Origin: Acetobacter pomorum
GTDB taxonomy: Bacteria > Pseudomonadota > Alphaproteobacteria > Acetobacterales > Acetobacteraceae
Assembly (NCBI RefSeq): GCF_002738225.1
Contig: NZ_PEBQ01000087.1
Span: 20,755-84,754 of the forward strand
DNA: 64,000 bases
Direction: 5' to 3'
In this document: piece by piece, positions 27,824 through 37,133 of the stretch
How positions within the stretch are numbered: the first letter of the stretch is position 1
How the letters are laid out: each line of letters opens with the position of its first letter
Program-made: the position numbers and the translations under genes
Notes under the pieces: generated by a model
The model's database searches: none
What the model saw: the letters and a program-made list of their open reading frames with translations, nothing else
What the model was told of the DNA's origin: nothing

Positions 27824-29128
27824 TTAAGAATCTTGTGCAACTGCACCATACACGCTGCTGCTGGTTACTGAAACCGCTGGCCGAAAAATGAACGCTGCCG
27901 CACATAAGCCCGGTTCATCATCCGCCACCCAATTCAGGTGTGGCACAGCCACCCGTCTACCTTTACGCCATAACGCAGGCAGCACAGCACAAAACCGCGC
28001 CTGCTGCCCATTGCGAATTTTGCGCGCCAGCCCATACCCAGCACCAGCAATCATCAGCCCTTCTGTATGAACGGATGCCGGAAGACGCAGCTCAAACCGG
28101 TTATCCCATACTATGCCGTTTTCTGCTGCCATAGCAGGTGCCATTGCGGCTTCCTCCCGCAAAAGCACCCATTGTTGTGCATGCCAAAGCAAGCGGGTTC
28201 CAGCCAATGTGGCTTCTGCCCCCATAGTTTTCAAGCGGGACACGGCAGATTGGGCTGGCGGATACTCTGCCCCACCAATACTGCGCACAAGGGCTGAAAG
28301 TACATCAACATTGGGCAATTCTGGCCCAAGCACAGCCCAACCCTCAGGATACAGTCTAACCTGCCGTGCAAGTTGTATGGCGCGTTCATGCTCCTTTTGC
28401 ATCCTGAACTGGCCGAACTGCATGCCAAGTTGCCAAAAATGTGCGCGTTGATCATTTTTTTGCAGCATATACCGCAAACGTACCCGCTCGGCCCGCTGAT
28501 CCTGATTGGAAGGATCATCCACCCATTCAATATGGGCCTTACGCAATGTATTTCGGAGTGCCTGCCGAGAAAACCCAAGCAATGGGCGAATAAGCCGTAT
28601 ATCTGGCCGCACGGTTATCCAACCCATACCAGCCAGCCCTTCTGGCCCACTTCCGGCATTCTGGCGCATCCAGACCGTTTCTGCCAAGTCATCCGCCTGA
28701 TGCCCCAGCAAAAGATCCGTGCATCCATATGCCTGACAGGCCGCTATAAGGCGCGCATATCGGGCATCTCTGGCTCTGTGGGCAATAGCTGGCCCCTTTT
28801 TGAGATCTGTAAGAACCAGCAAACGGGCCGGAATACCCAGCGTTTGCAAGCGCGCAACTGTTTGATGGGCTTCCTGCCCGGATTCCGGGCGCAGTCCATG
28901 ATCAACCACCAGAGCCAGCAGATTTTTCCGCCAAAAAGACGCCAGCCACGCAAGACACAAACTATCTCCGCCGCCAGAAACAGCCAAGGCAATGGAAGGA
29001 TATTCTGGCTGATCAGGGAAAAACGGCCCCAAACGGGCCATACACTTTGCAAAGCTAACGGGCGAAACAGGCCGGTCGGAAAAAACATTACGCCCGAAAA
29101 AAACAGCGTCAGACATTTTTCCCGACAT
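27824..29128 (-). CDS. tilS: tRNA(Ile)-lysidine synthase
   Basis: TilS converts C34 of tRNA-Ile(CAU) to lysidine so that it reads AUA. The N-terminal N-type ATP pyrophosphatase domain carries the PP-loop AVSGGGDSLCL, the VDHGLRPES segment and the LLLGHQADDLAETVWMR motif. A helical middle region and a weakly conserved C-terminal domain complete the 434 residues. The N-terminal 45 residues before the PP-loop are longer than in E. coli. It starts 13 nt after cpoB and precedes ftsH. Confidence 0.92.
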   Translation of the reverse strand: MSGKMSDAVFFGRNVFSDRPVSPVSFAKCMARLGPFFPDQPEYPSIALAVSGGGDSLCLAWLASFWRKNLLALVVDHGLRPESGQEAHQTVARLQTLGIPARLLVLTDLKKGPAIAHRARDARYARLIAACQAYGCTDLLLGHQADDLAETVWMRQNAGSGPEGLAGMGWITVRPDIRLIRPLLGFSRQALRNTLRKAHIEWVDDPSNQDQRAERVRLRYMLQKNDQRAHFWQLGMQFGQFRMQKEHERAIQLARQVRLYPEGWAVLGPELPNVDVLSALVRSIGGAEYPPAQSAVSRLKTMGAEATLAGTRLLWHAQQWVLLREEAAMAPAMAAENGIVWDNRFELRLPASVHTEGLMIAGAGYGLARKIRNGQQARFCAVLPALWRKGRRVAVPHLNWVADDEPGLCAAAFIFRPAVSVTSSSVYGAVAQDS

Positions 29129-29141
29129 CCAGCGTCAGCCG

Positions 29142-29879
29142 TTACTCACAACTGCCGCGTTTGGCATAAACTTCTGCCGCGTGCGCAACGCGGGTAGAGG
29201 GAGTAGGAAACTCTGTTTTCAACTTGGAAAGTGCTTCGCACGATGCCTTTTTATCGCCCAAAGCCAACAGAGAAGCAGAAACACCTAACAGCGCATCTGG
29301 GGCACGCCCACTTTTAGGGGCCTGACGGTAAGCATCATAATAGGCCACGGCAGATTGACGATACTGCTTTTGCCCCGCCAAGGACTGTGCCAACAAAAAC
29401 TGTGCATCAACCTTAAAAGCACCTTTGGCATTTTTAAGGGCTGATTCAGCATCAGACTGCGCCTCAGCATAATCTTTCTTTTGCAAAGCCGCCTTCCCGC
29501 TGGCAAGCAACCCATCTGGTGTTGTGGGTTTTGCGGCTTCCTTGGGTGTTGCATCGGCGGCGGCAGCCCCGGTAGAAGCACCCGCAGCACCAGCATTGGC
29601 CTGCGCTGCAAACTGGTTATCTGCTATCTGTTTGGAAAGAGCCGCAGTCTTCTGCTGCAATTCATTGGTCAGCTGGTCAATTTCACCACGCATATCGCGT
29701 TGCTGCTGCTCCAACGTGCTGACACGGTCCAGCAATTGGGCAATCAGATCATTCGTGCCTGAATTTGCAGTATCCCGCGCCCATGCAGTTGGCACACACA
29801 CGCTGCCCATTGCGGTTGCCATTGCCAACGCCACAAACCCGGTGCGGGCATGCCGCGATGCTTTGAAGCAGACTTTCAT
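29142..29879 (-). CDS. cpoB: Tol-Pal system protein CpoB (YbgF)
   Basis: A periplasmic protein that coordinates Tol-Pal constriction with peptidoglycan synthesis. The ATG at 29879 gives a Sec signal peptide with Ala-x-Ala-type cleavage near AWARD; a longer open frame to 29936 would bury it. The mature N-terminus is a coiled coil (LLDRVSTLEQQQRDMRGEIDQL), followed by an Ala-rich linker. The C-terminus has about three TPR-like repeats (LLASGKAALQKKDYAEAQ, FLLAQSLAGQKQYRQSAVAYYDAY). It lies between pal and tilS. A terminator-like hairpin separates it from pal, so it may have its own promoter in 29880-29955. Confidence 0.9.
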   Translation of the reverse strand: MKVCFKASRHARTGFVALAMATAMGSVCVPTAWARDTANSGTNDLIAQLLDRVSTLEQQQRDMRGEIDQLTNELQQKTAALSKQIADNQFAAQANAGAAGASTGAAAADATPKEAAKPTTPDGLLASGKAALQKKDYAEAQSDAESALKNAKGAFKVDAQFLLAQSLAGQKQYRQSAVAYYDAYRQAPKSGRAPDALLGVSASLLALGDKKASCEALSKLKTEFPTPSTRVAHAAEVYAKRGSCE

Positions 29880-29955
29880 CAGGTTCTTACCCTTCCACAA
29901 CATATAGGCGGAAACATCATACCACTTTTTCTGCAAGACAAGTGCTTACAATACA

Positions 29956-29987
29956 AAACAGGCCGGGCGTTAACACCCGGCCTGTTT
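29956..29987 (-). terminator. Terminator downstream of pal
   Basis: A perfect 12-bp inverted repeat, AAACAGGCCGGG and CCCGGCCTGTTT, with an 8-nt loop is followed on the minus strand by TTTTG. It lies about 35 nt after the pal stop. Confidence 0.8.
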
Positions 29988-30020
29988 CTGCTCTGTCAGT
30001 TTTCAGAAAAATCTGAAATC

Positions 30021-30503
30021 TTATTTCACAGAGGTAATGGCGTTACGGTTCTGTGCCCATGCATCTTCATCATCACCCAGAGCGGTCGGACGATCCTTAC
30101 CGTAGGAGATGGTGGAAATGCGGGAAGAAGCTACACCCTTAGCAACCAAGTAGTCACGTGCAGCATTGGCACGACGCTGACCCAGAGCAATGTTGTATTC
30201 TTCAGTGCCACGGTCATCGCAGTTACCGGCAACTTCAACGTTAACCTGCGGATATTTTGCCAGCCAGTCAGCCTGTTTCTGCAGGGTTTCCTTGGCGTCA
30301 TCACGCAGGCCGCTTTTGTTCAGATCGTAGAAAACGCGGTCACCCACGTTTGCAACCAGATCAGCTTCACTGCCGGGAACGGGGCCGCTGATGGTAGGCT
30401 GCGTGGAAGCAGCACCGTTAGAGGCACCAGTGTTTGCATTATCGTGTGCGCAGGCTGACAGCAGGGCAACCATACCAAGCGCGGCAACAACTTTTAGTCT
30501 CAT
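30021..30503 (-). CDS. pal: Peptidoglycan-associated lipoprotein Pal
   Basis: An outer-membrane lipoprotein that binds peptidoglycan and interacts with TolB and CpoB. The lipobox LLSAC has its lipidated cysteine at C18. The OmpA-like domain follows with VFYDLNKSGLRDDAKETL, the peptidoglycan-binding region VEVAGNCDDRGTEEYNIALGQRRANAARDYL and SYGKDRPTALG. At 160 residues it is of family length. AGGA lies about 8 nt before the ATG. It is flanked by the tolB terminator upstream and its own terminator downstream, so it is probably monocistronic. Confidence 0.95.
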   Translation of the reverse strand: MRLKVVAALGMVALLSACAHDNANTGASNGAASTQPTISGPVPGSEADLVANVGDRVFYDLNKSGLRDDAKETLQKQADWLAKYPQVNVEVAGNCDDRGTEEYNIALGQRRANAARDYLVAKGVASSRISTISYGKDRPTALGDDEDAWAQNRNAITSVK

Positions 30504-30765
30504 GTGTCGGATCCTGAGAATTAGCCCCTTGCGGAACTATTCGGAGAAAAGAGTTCTAACCTTGTATCCCCGCGTCTTCTTCTGCTCCTCTCCGAACCCT
30601 TCGAAGAGCCGACGAATTTTGGAGACCAACTTGCCCTAAGCCATAGCTTATTCTGTGGGTCAAGTTGCATCTCTGAATCTCATACCAGCTATACACCCAG
30701 TGAGACGAAAAAGACACACTTCCGTTTATGAGCCTTATATGCCTTTATTGCGGCTAAATTATGAA
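30504..30765 (-). promoter_or_regulatory. Leader and promoter region of pal
   Basis: About 260 nt without a gene separate the tolB terminator from pal. A minus-strand TTGACC near 30657-30662 could be a -35 element, but no good -10 follows it at normal spacing. The G/A-rich stretch just before pal gives the ribosome site AGGA. No ORF is supported here. Confidence 0.35.
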
Positions 30766-30811
30766 CAGCAAAAACCCCACATCACTTTTTTGTGATGTGG
30801 GGTTTTTGCTG
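30766..30811 (-). terminator. Strong bidirectional-type terminator downstream of tolB
   Basis: A perfect 20-bp inverted repeat (30766-30785 and 30792-30811) encloses a 6-nt loop of T on the plus strand. The stem has a CCCCACATCAC core and flanking A5/T5 tracts, so RNA from either strand ends in a U-run. It lies 15 nt after the tolB stop. Confidence 0.85.
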
Positions 30812-30826
30812 ATAAATCGTCAGCCT

Positions 30827-32191
30827 TTAGCCATTCAATGGGGACCACGCCGGATCAGACGCCTCTTCTGGTGTAGGCAATATGCGGTCATTAAAACCGG
30901 TAATATCCACCATTCCGATGGTAGAATTAAAGCCCGCGCCCCCGGCACCTGCGCGACTTTGGCGACAATATGCCAACACGCGCCCGTTAGGACAGAAGCT
31001 GGGGCTTTCCACCGTAAAGCCCTGCGTCATGATTCGCTCACCAGTGCCATCTGGCGCCATCACACCCAGGGAGAACATGCCCCCAGCAATACGAGTAAAG
31101 GCAATCAGATCCCCACGAGGAGACCAGACCGGAGACCCATACGTGCCCTGACCGTAAGAAATGCGGCGCGCACCACCACCAGAAGCTGGCATGATGTAAA
31201 TTTGCGGGCTGCCACCACGATCCGAGTTAAAGACAATCTGCGATCCATCCGGGCTGAAGCACGGGCTGGTATCAATGGCACCGGAAGACGTGATCTGGCG
31301 GCGTGAACCGGATGCCAGATCTACAATATACAGGTCAGACCCACCATTGCGCGTCACTGACAATGCAACAGAACGCCCATCTGGAGAAAAGCGCGGTGCA
31401 AAGGAAATACCTTCAAACTCACCCAATATCTGCTGGCGGCCACTGGTCAGATCAAACAGATAAACCCGCGGGCGGTTGTTGGCGTAAGACATAAACGCAA
31501 TCTGATCCTTCACCGGGCTAAAGCGCGGTGTCAGGGTCAACCACTTGCCTGTTGTCAGCATACGTGCATTTGCACCATCCTGATCCATAACAGCCAGACG
31601 CGTACGCTGGTGCCCACGTGGGCCAGACCGCGAGATAAAGGCAATACGGGTATCAAAATACCCTTTTTCACCCAGCATCCGCTGATAAATCACATCGCCT
31701 ACAATGTGGGCAATGCGCCGCCAGTTAGCTGCAGAAGTTGTGTACGCCGTGCCCTGAATCTGCTGGCGGCTCAGCACATCCCACAGGCGCATTTCCACCC
31801 GGACGGAAGATCCACCTCCAGAAACAGAACCCGTAACCTGCGCATGTGCACCCATGCTTTTGGAGGTTGCCAGATCTGGCGTACCAGATGTGGTAGTGCC
31901 GGGCATAACCTTGAACAAGCCTGTATTGTTCAGGTCATTTGTCAGCACTTCGGCAATTTTCTCACCCAATCCACCGCCAAAATTGGGAATGATGATGGGG
32001 ATAGGTGCCGTGCGGGCTTGGTCAACCGTAATTTCAGCTTCTGGGGCACTGGCAGCCGCAAATGCACCAACAGGCATGGCCATAATACCGCCAGCAGCCA
32101 CACTGGCCCCCAGCAGGCTACGCCGACGCAGCGCGCCAGCCAGCACATCGGCTTCCTGATCGGAAATAAGAGGGCGGGTACTCATTACCAT
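30827..32191 (-). CDS. tolB: Tol-Pal system protein TolB
   Basis: A periplasmic beta-propeller protein that links Pal to the inner-membrane Tol complex. The 454-residue protein has an N-terminal TolB domain (PIIIPNFGGG) and a six-bladed propeller of repeats such as RFSPDGRSVAL, CFSPDGSQIVFNSDRGG and VWSPRGDLIAFT. The signal segment is unusual: it has RRRSLLGAS before a hydrophobic stretch and an Ala-rich cleavage region. That resembles a twin-arginine signal, although TolB is normally Sec-exported. GGAGG lies 8 nt before the ATG. It follows tolA by 23 nt. Confidence 0.94.
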   Translation of the reverse strand: MVMSTRPLISDQEADVLAGALRRRSLLGASVAAGGIMAMPVGAFAAASAPEAEITVDQARTAPIPIIIPNFGGGLGEKIAEVLTNDLNNTGLFKVMPGTTTSGTPDLATSKSMGAHAQVTGSVSGGGSSVRVEMRLWDVLSRQQIQGTAYTTSAANWRRIAHIVGDVIYQRMLGEKGYFDTRIAFISRSGPRGHQRTRLAVMDQDGANARMLTTGKWLTLTPRFSPVKDQIAFMSYANNRPRVYLFDLTSGRQQILGEFEGISFAPRFSPDGRSVALSVTRNGGSDLYIVDLASGSRRQITSSGAIDTSPCFSPDGSQIVFNSDRGGSPQIYIMPASGGGARRISYGQGTYGSPVWSPRGDLIAFTRIAGGMFSLGVMAPDGTGERIMTQGFTVESPSFCPNGRVLAYCRQSRAGAGGAGFNSTIGMVDITGFNDRILPTPEEASDPAWSPLNG

Positions 32192-32214
32192 GTGTTTTCC
32201 TCCCTAAGGCCTGC

Positions 32215-33222
32215 TCAAGGCCTGAATACAAACTTCAGTTGCCGTGGCTGCCCCAGCAGTTCCTTGGGAATTGGCAGCTTGGCACATGTTGGACTTAGAA
32301 CAGCGGCCCGGGCTCTTTCAGCCAGCGCACGATACGAAGAATCCGCATTCATACGGGCCTGTGTTTCTGGCGCAAACTGCACAATGCGGGCTTCGCCCGT
32401 TCCATCTACCGTAACCACCAAATGCGCCACAAAACTGGCATAATCCTTGGCGGCTGTATCTTCTGTGTAGCAGCGCCTTACCGCCGCCCCGATAGCTTTC
32501 TGCTGGCCGGCACTCAGGCTGCCCGTAATGTTACTGCCAACGGGGGAGCCACCCCCCTTGGGCGCACCACCAGCAACAGGGTTGGCACGTGCCTTGGGCG
32601 CATGCGTCTGCTTCTGATCCGCCCGGAACGTATCCAGCGTTTCCAGCAAAGAATGGGAATCTGCCTGGCTCTTCTTCGCCTTGTTCGGCTGCGTGATATG
32701 AGACGGAATTGCCGCATCGGGCAGCGTATCTGTTGGCTGCGTAATGGGCGATGGCGGGGCCACACTATTCGTCGGCTGCACCGGAGAAGGTGGAGACGGC
32801 GGTGTTTTCACAACTTCAGGAGATGGCTCTTCCGCCTTAGGGGGCAGAGGCACATCTGGCAGCTTTTCAGATTCCGGCACAGGTGGCGGCGGAACAGGCT
32901 GTGGCGGCGGAGGTGGCGGTGGGGCCTCCTCATTCGGCACATCCTTTGGCGGCTCTGGCGTAGGTGGCGCTTCTTTTTCCTCCGGCGCAGGCGGTTTGGG
33001 TTCAGCCGCAGCGGTTTCTGCCTTGGCCGCAGGACCGCCCTCTTCAGCATCCGACTGCTCGAACTGCATTTCAATCGTTGGCTGTGGGGGCTCTTCCGGC
33101 GGCTTAGGCGGCGGAAGAGTGATTAGCAGTGCCAGCAGAAGCGCGACATGCGCGCCCCCTGACAGATAAAGCGATCGCCGGAGTATAATCTGATCAGACC
33201 GGCGTGGCCTTGCCATGGGCAT
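32215..33222 (-). CDS. tolA: TolA-like protein with a proline-rich spacer
   Basis: TolA spans the periplasm and couples the TolQR proton motor to the outer membrane. One N-terminal transmembrane helix (about residues 18-37) is followed by about 150 residues rich in Pro, Glu and Ala, such as [15 protein letters not shown]. This replaces the long Ala/Lys helix of enterobacterial TolA. The C-terminal 100 residues form a TonB/TolA-type domain (AAVRRCYTEDTAAKDY, VAHLVVTVDGTGEARIV). GGAGAGG precedes the ATG. The position between tolR and tolB supports the name. Confidence 0.88.
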   Translation of the reverse strand: MPMARPRRSDQIILRRSLYLSGGAHVALLLALLITLPPPKPPEEPPQPTIEMQFEQSDAEEGGPAAKAETAAAEPKPPAPEEKEAPPTPEPPKDVPNEEAPPPPPPPQPVPPPPVPESEKLPDVPLPPKAEEPSPEVVKTPPSPPSPVQPTNSVAPPSPITQPTDTLPDAAIPSHITQPNKAKKSQADSHSLLETLDTFRADQKQTHAPKARANPVAGGAPKGGGSPVGSNITGSLSAGQQKAIGAAVRRCYTEDTAAKDYASFVAHLVVTVDGTGEARIVQFAPETQARMNADSSYRALAERARAAVLSPTCAKLPIPKELLGQPRQLKFVFRP

Positions 33223-33252
33223 TGTTCGTACCTCTCCACCCTATCGGATGGC

Positions 33253-33684
33253 TTAATGCCCAGCGCTGGCAGGTTGCTGCGCCAGCAGAGCCACATGCGT
33301 AAAGCCGCCTTCCGTAATCTGCCCCATAACCTGCATGACCTGCCCGTAATCAATATGGGCATCCCCACGTACAAAAATACGGTGGGAAGGATCATTGTTG
33401 GAAGCAGCCTTCAGCTGGGCCACAAGCTGATCTGCCGTAACGGAGTTATCCCCCAGATACAGCGTACCATCAGACTTGATGGAAACGGTAATAGGCTTGC
33501 TGTCTGAATTAACCGGACGCGCATCTGTTTTGGGCAAATCAACATTTACACCGCTGGTCATCATTGGAGATGTCACCATAAAGATGATCAGCAGCACCAA
33601 CATCACGTCCACCATAGGAGTGACGTTGATTTCGGCCATCGGACGCCTGCGGCGGCGTCCGCTTCCTCCCGATGGCATTGCCAT
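33253..33684 (-). CDS. tolR: Tol-Pal system proton-channel protein TolR (ExbD family)
   Basis: Inner-membrane partner of TolQ. The 143-residue protein has an N-terminal stretch rich in Gly and Arg, then INVTPMVDVMLVLLIIFMV, which includes the transmembrane aspartate that carries protons. A periplasmic ExbD domain of about 90 residues follows, with LPKTDARPV and VRGDAHIDYGQVMQVM. It begins 3 nt after tolQ and is followed by tolA. Confidence 0.95.
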   Translation of the reverse strand: MAMPSGGSGRRRRRPMAEINVTPMVDVMLVLLIIFMVTSPMMTSGVNVDLPKTDARPVNSDSKPITVSIKSDGTLYLGDNSVTADQLVAQLKAASNNDPSHRIFVRGDAHIDYGQVMQVMGQITEGGFTHVALLAQQPASAGH

Positions 33685-33687
33685 ATC

Positions 33688-34428
33688 TCAGGTCCTCTCT
33701 TCGGACTGGCGAGAAAGAATGGCAGCAAACTCCGTGCCAAAACCTTCCAGACGATCCTGAAAAAGATCCATGCTGTTGCTGATAACGTTATAAGCTACAT
33801 AAGCCGGAATAGCCGTTATCAGGCCAATGGCCGTTGCAAACAGGGCTTCGGAAATACCAGGTGCCACCACGCTCAGATTGGTATTGTGTTCAGCCGCAAT
33901 GGAGCTGAAGGAGTGCATGATGCCCCACACCGTGCCAAACAGCCCGACAAACGGTGCAACAGGCGCAACAGTTGCCAGAAAAATCACCCAACGGCGCAGG
34001 CGATCCATTTCCCGCGTGATGGTAATACCAATGGCACGGTCAACACGTTCCTTAACGCCCCCCCGCACTAGATCCACACCAGGAATACGGGCTGAACGCC
34101 GCCATTCCCCCATGGCTGCACCAAATACGGCAGACATCGGGTTGGTGGGCTTGGCACCATCGCTTTCATACAGATCATCAAGGCTGCCGCCAGACCAGAA
34201 ACGATCTTCAAACCCTGTGGCTTCACGATTGATGCGACGCAACGTAATGAACTTGTCCAGAATAATTGCCCAGACCATGACACTGCACACCAGCAGCCCA
34301 AGCATGACAATTTTAACGACAAGCGAGGCGTGCATGAACAACGCCCATACTGACAAATCTCCCGCCGCACTTACGCCGAGATTTGCCGCATCAACCGCAC
34401 GATCCAATAATGCCTCCTGCCTCTGCAC
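33688..34428 (-). CDS. tolQ: Tol-Pal system proton-channel protein TolQ (ExbB family)
   Basis: The motor scaffold of the Tol system. The 246-residue protein has three transmembrane segments: near residues 33-55 (VVKIVMLGLLVCSVMVWAII), 144-165 (WVIFLATVAPVAPFVGLFGTV) and 188-210 (ISEALFATAIGLITAIPAYVAY). GLFGTVWGIM and the Ala/Thr-rich pore-lining helix are typical of MotA/TolQ/ExbB. It heads the tolQRAB unit, 98 nt after ybgC. Confidence 0.95.
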   Translation of the reverse strand: MQRQEALLDRAVDAANLGVSAAGDLSVWALFMHASLVVKIVMLGLLVCSVMVWAIILDKFITLRRINREATGFEDRFWSGGSLDDLYESDGAKPTNPMSAVFGAAMGEWRRSARIPGVDLVRGGVKERVDRAIGITITREMDRLRRWVIFLATVAPVAPFVGLFGTVWGIMHSFSSIAAEHNTNLSVVAPGISEALFATAIGLITAIPAYVAYNVISNSMDLFQDRLEGFGTEFAAILSRQSEERT

Positions 34429-34526
34429 CCATTCCGGGCGATCTGTCTCCGACTCGGTCGAGACACATGCTTTGCCCGACGCTCCTGCTTCTTACTTGGT
34501 TCCTCAAAAAAGCAGAAGAGGCGCAT

Positions 34527-34940
34527 TCATCCCTTTGGTGCCAATTTTTGCAACAGATCACGCCATAACGGCGGAAATCGGGCAGGACGCCCATCTGATA
34601 CCTTCACACAGGCCAGACCAACTTCAACCTGTGCGCATACATCATCACCGCGCGTGCAAAGCTGATCCAGTCGGCAGCTTGCGGCTTTTAGGTCAATCAA
34701 GCGGGTGGTAACTGTTACAATGTCATCCAGCTTCAGGGGCATTTTGTAAGCAAGGTGGGCGTCATGCACCACAAAAACCAGCCCATATTCTTCCTGCAAA
34801 CGTGATGCCGGCATACCTAGGCTACGAATCGCCTCGGTACGCGCGCGTTCCGCAAAAGCCAGATACCGTGCATGGTACACAATGCCGCCAGCATCCGTAT
34901 CTTCATAATAGATTCTGAAATCTATGGAGTGGGTGGTCAT
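34527..34940 (-). CDS. ybgC: Acyl-CoA thioesterase YbgC
   Basis: A 137-residue hot-dog-fold thioesterase that acts on short-chain or ACP-linked acyl groups and is usually found at the head of tol operons. The [17 protein letters not shown] segment holds the active-site aspartate. The remaining hot-dog strands include [21 protein letters not shown]. It overlaps the ruvB stop by 4 nt, so it belongs to the ruv transcript and connects it to the tol genes. Confidence 0.92.
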   Translation of the reverse strand: MTTHSIDFRIYYEDTDAGGIVYHARYLAFAERARTEAIRSLGMPASRLQEEYGLVFVVHDAHLAYKMPLKLDDIVTVTTRLIDLKAASCRLDQLCTRGDDVCAQVEVGLACVKVSDGRPARFPPLWRDLLQKLAPKG

Positions 34941-36013
34941 TCTTCCCCCTCATCCTCGCCAGCAAGGAAATCCATCTGCTGGTTTCCCCCGGTAGCCGAA
35001 GCCGGAGGGGTAAGCCCCAGATGCCGCCAGCCACGTTCACCAAGAACACGGCCACGGGTGGTGCGCAAAACCAGACCTTCCTGAATTAGGTAAGGTTCAA
35101 TAACATCTTCCAATGTATCGCGCGATTCGGCTAGAGCCGCAGCCAGCGTTTCCACCCCAACCGGGCCACCGTGATGATATTCTGCAATGCGGCGCAGGTA
35201 GCGCCTATCCATGGCATCCAGCCCAAGGGCATCAACTTCTAGCCGCTTAAGGGCTGCATCTGCCACTTCTGCCTCTACCGGCACCCCCGCAGGCACGGTA
35301 ACGGATGCAAAATCCCGCACGCGGCGGAGCAAGCGCCCAGCAATACGCGGTGTGCCGCGTGAACGGCGGGCAATTTCCATTGCGCCACCTAAAGTTAGCG
35401 CGAAATCCAGCTTTTCTGCGCCACGCGCCACAATTTTACACAGCTCTTCTGGCGTATAAAAAACCAACCGCAGCGGAATGCCAAACCTGTCCCGCAATGG
35501 CGTGGCCAAAAGCCCAGCCCGCGTGGTGGCCGCCACAAGCGTAAATGGTGGCAAATCTATACGGACAGATCGTGCTGCCGGACCTTCACCAATAATCAGA
35601 TCAAGCTGGAAATCTTCCATCGCAGGATAGAGAATTTCCTCAATAGCAGGCTGGAGCCGATGGATTTCATCAATAAACAGCACATCACGTGGCTGCAAAT
35701 TGGTAAGAATTGCAGCCAGATCCCCTGCCCGCTGGATAACAGGGCCAGAGGTGGCCCGAAAACCCACCCCCAGCTCACGCGCCACAATCTGGGCCAAGGT
35801 TGTTTTACCCAAGCCCGGCGGCCCATGTAGTAAAACATGATCTAAGGCATCGCCACGTTGTTTGGCGGCCTTGATAAAAATGGAAAGATTTTCCCGGCTG
35901 GCTTTCTGGCCAGTAAAATCATGCAGAGTTTGCGGGCGAAGTGTGGATTCGCCAACATCTTCCTCGCGCCGTTCTGCGTCAATTTCCCGATCAGGCGTAA
36001 ACTCCGCGCTCAT
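34937..36013 (-). CDS. ruvB: Holliday junction branch-migration helicase RuvB
   Basis: The hexameric AAA+ motor of branch migration. The 358-residue protein has Walker A GPPGLGKT (K70), Walker [12 protein letters not shown], sensor 1 [10 protein letters not shown], and a C-terminal winged-helix domain for DNA binding ([23 protein letters not shown] region). It overlaps ruvA and ybgC by 4 nt each, in the order ruvC-ruvA-ruvB. Confidence 0.97.
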   Translation of the reverse strand: MSAEFTPDREIDAERREEDVGESTLRPQTLHDFTGQKASRENLSIFIKAAKQRGDALDHVLLHGPPGLGKTTLAQIVARELGVGFRATSGPVIQRAGDLAAILTNLQPRDVLFIDEIHRLQPAIEEILYPAMEDFQLDLIIGEGPAARSVRIDLPPFTLVAATTRAGLLATPLRDRFGIPLRLVFYTPEELCKIVARGAEKLDFALTLGGAMEIARRSRGTPRIAGRLLRRVRDFASVTVPAGVPVEAEVADAALKRLEVDALGLDAMDRRYLRRIAEYHHGGPVGVETLAAALAESRDTLEDVIEPYLIQEGLVLRTTRGRVLGERGWRHLGLTPPASATGGNQQMDFLAGEDEGEE

Positions 36014-36624
36014 CGGGCAAGATCTTTCAGGCTGTCACGAATCACCAAATCCAGCGTGGCCGCAGCCCCATGCGTATCCATAACCTTCCGCACAACTGGC
36101 GCTGCTTCTGCCCGCCGAAAGCCCAAGCCTGCCAGTGCCATAAGGGCATCGGCCTCTATACTGCCCGCCGGTGTTGCCATGGCCGGAATGGTAATGCCAC
36201 TACCACTGCTACCTCCCGGCATTTTGCCAGCTTTATCGCGCAGTTCTGTCAGAATGCGCTCTGCCAATCTGCCACCAACACCCGGCGCACGGGTCAGGCT
36301 GGCTTTATCTGATGTCATCAATGCCGCAATCAGTTCCCCGGGTGACAAGGTGGAAAGAATACCAAGCGCAACCTTTGCCCCCACCCCCTGCACACTTGTC
36401 AGCAACCGAAACCACTCACGCTCTGCACTTTCCATAAAACCATACAGAAGAATGGCATCTTCACGCACAACAGTTTCGATCAGAACACGCGCTTTTTCTG
36501 GCGGATTGGGCAAGGCGGCCAAAGTGCGTGTAGAGGCAGCCACGAGGTAGCCCACGCCATTTACGTCTATCACGCAGCTTCCCAGATCTACCTGAATGAC
36601 CAACCCGCATAAAAACGCAATCAT
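36010..36624 (-). CDS. ruvA: Holliday junction binding protein RuvA
   Basis: The tetrameric junction-binding protein that loads RuvB. The ATG at 36624 overlaps the ruvC stop (ATGA) and gives 204 residues. The frame is open to 36681, but that is an extension into ruvC. The N-terminal OB-fold contains [11 protein letters not shown], the two helix-hairpin-helix motifs are [16 protein letters not shown] and [18 protein letters not shown], and the C-terminal domain III binds RuvB. Confidence 0.95.
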   Translation of the reverse strand: MIAFLCGLVIQVDLGSCVIDVNGVGYLVAASTRTLAALPNPPEKARVLIETVVREDAILLYGFMESAEREWFRLLTSVQGVGAKVALGILSTLSPGELIAALMTSDKASLTRAPGVGGRLAERILTELRDKAGKMPGGSSGSGITIPAMATPAGSIEADALMALAGLGFRRAEAAPVVRKVMDTHGAAATLDLVIRDSLKDLAR

Positions 36625-37127
36625 GCCATTCTTACTCCGGCGGCAATATGGCGCGCACTTGCACGATGATGCGCATGGCAAATGGCAACCGCCAGTGCAT
36701 CTGATGCATCTGCACGGATAATTTCTGCTCCGGGCAAAAGCCGCCGCACCATCATTTCCACCTGTTTTTTATCTGCGGATCCGGTTCCCACAACCGATTT
36801 TTTAACGGAAAGCGCGCCGTATTCTGCCACGCTTATCCCGGCCAATGCTGGCACAAGCAAAGCAACCCCTCGCGCATACCCTAGCTTGAGAGTGGCTGCA
36901 CCATTACGATTGACATAGGTTTCTTCAACTGCCGCTTCCTGTGGTGCCAACCTGTCTATCAACATCAGTAGGTTGTCATGCAGCACTTTTAGGCGATCTG
37001 GCACGCTATCTGCGCTATTGGTTGCAATAACACCATTTTCAACGTGCCTGAGGCGATTGCCCTCGACATCAATCACCCCCCACCCCGTAAAGCGCAGGCC
37101 GGGATCAATGCCGAGCAGACGTACCAT
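36621..37127 (-). CDS. ruvC: Crossover junction endonuclease RuvC
   Basis: Resolves Holliday junctions by paired nicks. The 168-residue RNase H-fold enzyme opens with LLGIDPGL, which holds the first catalytic aspartate. The further acidic residues lie in AAVEETYVN and in RADASDALAVAICH. It is followed by ruvA with a 4-nt overlap and lies 6 nt after yebC. Confidence 0.96.
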   Translation of the reverse strand: MVRLLGIDPGLRFTGWGVIDVEGNRLRHVENGVIATNSADSVPDRLKVLHDNLLMLIDRLAPQEAAVEETYVNRNGAATLKLGYARGVALLVPALAGISVAEYGALSVKKSVVGTGSADKKQVEMMVRRLLPGAEIIRADASDALAVAICHAHHRASARHIAAGVRMA

Positions 37128-37133
37128 TATAAT

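Noticed and set aside
32700..33100. Possible simple tandem repeat in the tolA region
   Set aside because: The repeat-like DNA comes from consecutive proline and glutamate codons of the TolA spacer, not from a repeat element.
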